This document shows, one piece after another, positions 5,013 to 7,509 of a stretch of 7,509 nucleotides of DNA. The stretch spans positions 1 to 7,509 of the forward strand of contig CAYNJT010000107.1 of the NCBI GenBank assembly GCA_964397625.1. Direction: 5' to 3'. The notes beneath the pieces were generated by a model. That model worked only from the letters and a program-made list of their open reading frames with translations, was not told the DNA's origin and ran no database searches. The stretch is from Leptolinea sp964397625 (GTDB lineage Bacteria > Chloroflexota > Anaerolineae > Anaerolineales > Anaerolineaceae). Position 1 is the stretch's first letter. Each line of letters opens with the position of its first letter. A program made the position numbers and the translations under genes.

Positions 5013-5696
5013 ATGAAAAACCAACATCATTGGAAATACACGTCAAACAACGATTATGACGATTTTATTGAGAAGAAAAAGAAAAGGAATAGAGATTGTG
5101 AGGATCTTTATGAAAGAGAGGATAAGCCGCACCGCAGAGTGATCATTGACACCCAGGATTTCAAGTGCAGGCAGTGCGGTGCCATGGTTTCAGCGAACCG
5201 TGAGCTTTCCGGTGTAAATAACCGCAACCATTGTCCAGTTTGTCTATGGTCGCGGCATGTGGATCTGCTTATTGCTGGAGATCGAAAGGCAGATTGTGGC
5301 AGCCGCATGGAACCGTTAGGATTATCCATTAAGGAAGTGAATAAGCGTTATAACGCGGAAAACCAGGGCGAACTTATGTTGGTGCACCGCTGCACAGGCT
5401 GCGGCAAAATTTCAATCAACCGCATCGCGGCGGATGACGACACACAATACGTCTTCCAGCTTTACTTGAACTCATGTGATTCGCCGGTTGATTTGCGCAA
5501 TAGTCTGATCAGCCAGGGCATTCACCTTATGAATGCCAGGGATTTCACCGTTGTGTACACACGCTTGTTCGGAAAGAGTTCATTCGTTGACAAACCGGAC
5601 GCCATTTTCCATTTGAATTGGAAACCATTTACGATTGAACAGGTAGAACAGGAATTACAAAACCGACTGGAAGAATCAGAGAGTCTAGTGAAATAA
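5013..5696 (+). CDS. RNHCP domain-containing zinc-ribbon protein
   Basis: This 227-residue soluble protein contains the literal family motif RNHCP at 71-75. The domain spans roughly 48-140: Cys52-x2-Cys55, Cys74-x2-Cys77 (NHCPVC), Cys95 and Cys127-x2-Cys130. This set fits one or two zinc sites of the zinc-ribbon type. The family is uncharacterised, and nucleic-acid binding is only a guess from the ribbon. The first 45 residues are highly charged and probably disordered (KKKKRNR at 21-27). A C-terminal part (about 145-227) follows the domain and ends in a charged, likely helical tail (208-225); I do not recognise it. The ATG at 5013 has only a weak GGCGG (5004-5008) upstream. Its short distance to the terminator at 4964-4998 suggests control by attenuation. 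It is convergent with the membrane protein gene. Confidence 0.85.
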   Translation: MKNQHHWKYTSNNDYDDFIEKKKKRNRDCEDLYEREDKPHRRVIIDTQDFKCRQCGAMVSANRELSGVNNRNHCPVCLWSRHVDLLIAGDRKADCGSRMEPLGLSIKEVNKRYNAENQGELMLVHRCTGCGKISINRIAADDDTQYVFQLYLNSCDSPVDLRNSLISQGIHLMNARDFTVVYTRLFGKSSFVDKPDAIFHLNWKPFTIEQVEQELQNRLEESESLVK

Positions 5697-5702
5697 ATTA
5701 AT

Positions 5703-5748
5703 AAGCCTCCCATCGACAGACTGTACCAGCATTTCTGCTGGGAGGCTT
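5703..5748. terminator. Bidirectional terminator hairpin between convergent genes
   Basis: AAGCCTCCC (5703-5711) and GGGAGGCTT (5740-5748) form a 9-bp stem. The 28-nt loop contains a smaller hairpin, AGCA/TGCT (5728-5731 and 5736-5739). The plus-strand side is followed by a modest T-rich stretch (CAATTTCTCGTTCTT), and the minus-strand side by ATTAATTTATTT. Its place between the RNHCP stop (5696) and the stop of the leftward membrane protein gene (5762) fits termination in both directions. Confidence 0.7.
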
Positions 5749-5761
5749 CAATTTCTCGTTC

Positions 5762-7456
5762 TTAAGTGAATAATCCGGACATCCATTGAAAAAGAGCCGG
5801 ATTATTGTTAAGGAAATTATTGTTCGGACCGGCCAAACCCAGCAGCAGTCCGCAGATCACGCCCCAGATAGCCAGCAACATACCGGCAGTTCTGCAGACA
5901 GATGATTTTTCTCCGGCATTCCAGAAACCAATGGCTGCCAACAAGAGCAGAGTAGGTGAGAAATCCAACAGATAGCGCATAAAGGAGGTTATGAATGCCA
6001 TACTTACAAGAATTGAAAAACCCGCGGAGACAAGAAGAAGGTGAATCTCAGAATGGCGGCGAATCCGTTTTCCGAATATTCCCGTGAGGAACACCACAAA
6101 CGGACTGGTGATGAGCAATCCGCTGATAGGTTCACTGTAATAATAGTTGGCAGGCAATTTAATGAAAAACGGCCACATGGATTCTGTCAGCCATGGTGAA
6201 TGAAAGAATGGAAATTCACTGTCAATCATCATCGGACGAAGGAAGATGTTGTATAAATTTGGAAAGACATACGCTGGTGAGAATAACTTCCCATTGACAA
6301 CAGACACCGCCGCCGGTCCGGTCAGCTGATAACTGTACCCGGTTTCCAACAAAGAGCCGAATCGGGCAAAGTTGTACCAGCCCAGCGCGGCCATTCCCAG
6401 CGCGAAAGCCAGCCCACCGAAGAGGCATGCCCGGCGAATCGCTGGTCTGGCAAAGAATATCACCAGCAAAATGACAAGCCCTGCCCCAATCGGGACCGCC
6501 AGGTTGGCTCGGGAGCCAACAGCTGCCGCCCAGGACAGTCCGGCAGCAAAAAACAGGGCAGATTGGTGGTTACGGCTGTCAAAACCCATGAAGCTGAGGG
6601 CGAGACCCAGCAGCCAGAAGAATTGGCCGCCCGCGATGGCTGCTTCATAGATGGATGGTCTGGGCATTAACCAGAGTACAGGCACGTTGAATGTTAAAGC
6701 CAGAAGTGGAGCTATGACCAATCCCGCCGGCAGGTGGGCGAACCATCTGCGGAAGATCAGCATAATCAAACCGGCCTGAACTGCCATGATCCCGATGATA
6801 AAAAATAGAGTAAGCTGCGTATCCCCGACCGGGATATGAAAAAGGGCTTTTACCGGGTAAATAAGAATCGCCGGTACAGGTCCCCAGTACAGAAAATATT
6901 TTCCCTGATAATAAGACGCGTCCCAGATAATGGGAATGTCTCCACGCTGGCGGTAATCGAATGGATTGGACAGCTCTGCCAATCGCGGGTCAGGGGTCTC
7001 GAGCAGAGATAACCGGCCTTGCAGGAAACTGTCAGCCAGGCGATCATAATACAGGGTCGTCCGGGAGAAATCCGTCATTGTACCGGCCGTTACCAGCCAC
7101 CAGGCTGTAAGGCCGCCCAGGATCACAATAACAGCTGCCATCCACCTGGCATTGGTCAAACCGGGTGAGGTAAAAAAGCGGATGAATCTGGTTTTCTCGA
7201 GAAACCGGATCAGGTGGGAGTTGCACAGGCGTTCACACAGCCGGTGATACCATATGCCCAGGTGGGATGTCTGCCAGGCACAGGTGATCTGATTTTTCCA
7301 TCGCCGGGAAACACCGATAGCCATGAATAGGATACCCAACCCCAATAGGGCCCAACGGAGCGTGCCCCAATCAGGAGTATGATCGATCCCCAGAGCGTAG
7401 GCAAAAAATGCCAGAAAAACACAGATCGCACCGCTTACCCAGAAAACAAATATCAT
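5762..7456 (-). CDS. Polytopic membrane protein, GT-C-fold glycosyltransferase-like (uncharacterised)
   Basis: The 564-residue product has roughly 10-12 hydrophobic membrane segments. After a first pair (about 5-23 and 33-49), a charged loop and a segment at 106-124, a long extracytoplasmic loop (about 127-190) contains YYDRLADSFLQGRLSL (136-151) and DASYYQGKYFLYWGPVPAIL (179-198). Further conserved-looking stretches are RPSIYEAAIAGG (266-277), WYNFARFGSLLETGYSYQL (360-378) and RYLLDFSP (494-501). This pattern, from family knowledge, occurs in large bacterial membrane proteins often labelled as GT39/PMT-like, which use lipid-linked sugars. A glycosyl donor or acceptor cannot be inferred, and the acidic catalytic residue of the first loop is not certain. 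An in-frame TAG lies 19 bp upstream of the ATG, so the start is constrained; no ribosome-binding site precedes it, and the transcript may be leaderless. No sugar-biosynthesis neighbours are visible. Confidence 0.72.
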   Translation of the reverse strand: MIFVFWVSGAICVFLAFFAYALGIDHTPDWGTLRWALLGLGILFMAIGVSRRWKNQITCAWQTSHLGIWYHRLCERLCNSHLIRFLEKTRFIRFFTSPGLTNARWMAAVIVILGGLTAWWLVTAGTMTDFSRTTLYYDRLADSFLQGRLSLLETPDPRLAELSNPFDYRQRGDIPIIWDASYYQGKYFLYWGPVPAILIYPVKALFHIPVGDTQLTLFFIIGIMAVQAGLIMLIFRRWFAHLPAGLVIAPLLALTFNVPVLWLMPRPSIYEAAIAGGQFFWLLGLALSFMGFDSRNHQSALFFAAGLSWAAAVGSRANLAVPIGAGLVILLVIFFARPAIRRACLFGGLAFALGMAALGWYNFARFGSLLETGYSYQLTGPAAVSVVNGKLFSPAYVFPNLYNIFLRPMMIDSEFPFFHSPWLTESMWPFFIKLPANYYYSEPISGLLITSPFVVFLTGIFGKRIRRHSEIHLLLVSAGFSILVSMAFITSFMRYLLDFSPTLLLLAAIGFWNAGEKSSVCRTAGMLLAIWGVICGLLLGLAGPNNNFLNNNPALFQWMSGLFT

Positions 7457-7463
7457 GGTGTAG

Positions 7464-7472
7464 ATTTTATCA
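7464..7472 (-). promoter_or_regulatory. Possible extended -10 giving a leaderless transcript
   Basis: On the minus strand TGATAAAAT (7472-7464) fits TGn plus a near-consensus -10 hexamer (TAAAAT). Only 7 nt separate it from the ATG at 7456, so transcription would begin at or next to the start codon. This would explain the absence of a ribosome-binding site. No -35 is visible, and the rest of 7473-7509 shows nothing I can assign. Confidence 0.35.
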
Positions 7473-7509
7473 GGCTACTACTGCCCTTTAGTGGTAAAAC
7501 TTGCCAAAG

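Overview
The window looks like ordinary bacterial chromosome of moderate GC content. The gene repertoire (cytidylate-kinase-like protein, tyrosine phenol-lyase/tryptophanase family enzyme, secreted SUMF1-domain protein, DUF47-PiT phosphate pair, RNHCP zinc-ribbon protein and a polytopic GT-C-like membrane protein) would suit an anaerobic Chloroflexota (Anaerolineae-type) genome. That assignment is an inference from gene content, not from a marker gene. There are no rRNA or tRNA genes, mobile elements, CRISPR arrays or long repeats.

Layout. Positions 1-45 (-) hold the first 15 codons of a cytidylate-kinase-like gene. Positions 46-368 are a divergent regulatory region: two extended -10 promoters face away from each other around a 7-bp inverted repeat, and the rightward promoter is followed after about 90 nt by a strong intrinsic terminator lying about 80 nt before the next gene. 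Positions 369-1814 (+) encode a tyrosine phenol-lyase-like PLP enzyme with several cofactor-site substitutions. A perfect 13-bp hairpin at 1863-1894 separates it from a convergent gene at 1942-2859 (-), a secreted SUMF1/FGE-sulfatase-fold protein without the catalytic cysteines. Positions 3059-4678 (+) form a two-gene operon: a DUF47 PhoU-like protein and a PiT phosphate permease, with a promoter at 2965-2992. Positions 4679-5012 contain no gene but carry a good promoter, a candidate structured RNA with a long closing stem, and an intrinsic terminator just before the RNHCP gene (5013-5696, +). A hairpin at 5703-5748 separates that gene from a convergent large membrane protein (5762-7456, -), whose transcript may be leaderless.

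How the genes work together. DUF47 and PiT are a known functional pair for inorganic phosphate uptake. The other genes look like independent transcription units. The most interesting item is the 4693-5012 leader. Its nested helices include a pseudoknot-capable pair and an 8-bp pairing that would disrupt the terminator. This is the architecture of a transcription-attenuating riboswitch or cis-regulatory RNA controlling an uncharacterised RNHCP zinc-ribbon gene. I could not match it to any RNA class I know. A second promoter-terminator leader precedes the lyase gene, but I found no convincing anti-terminator there.
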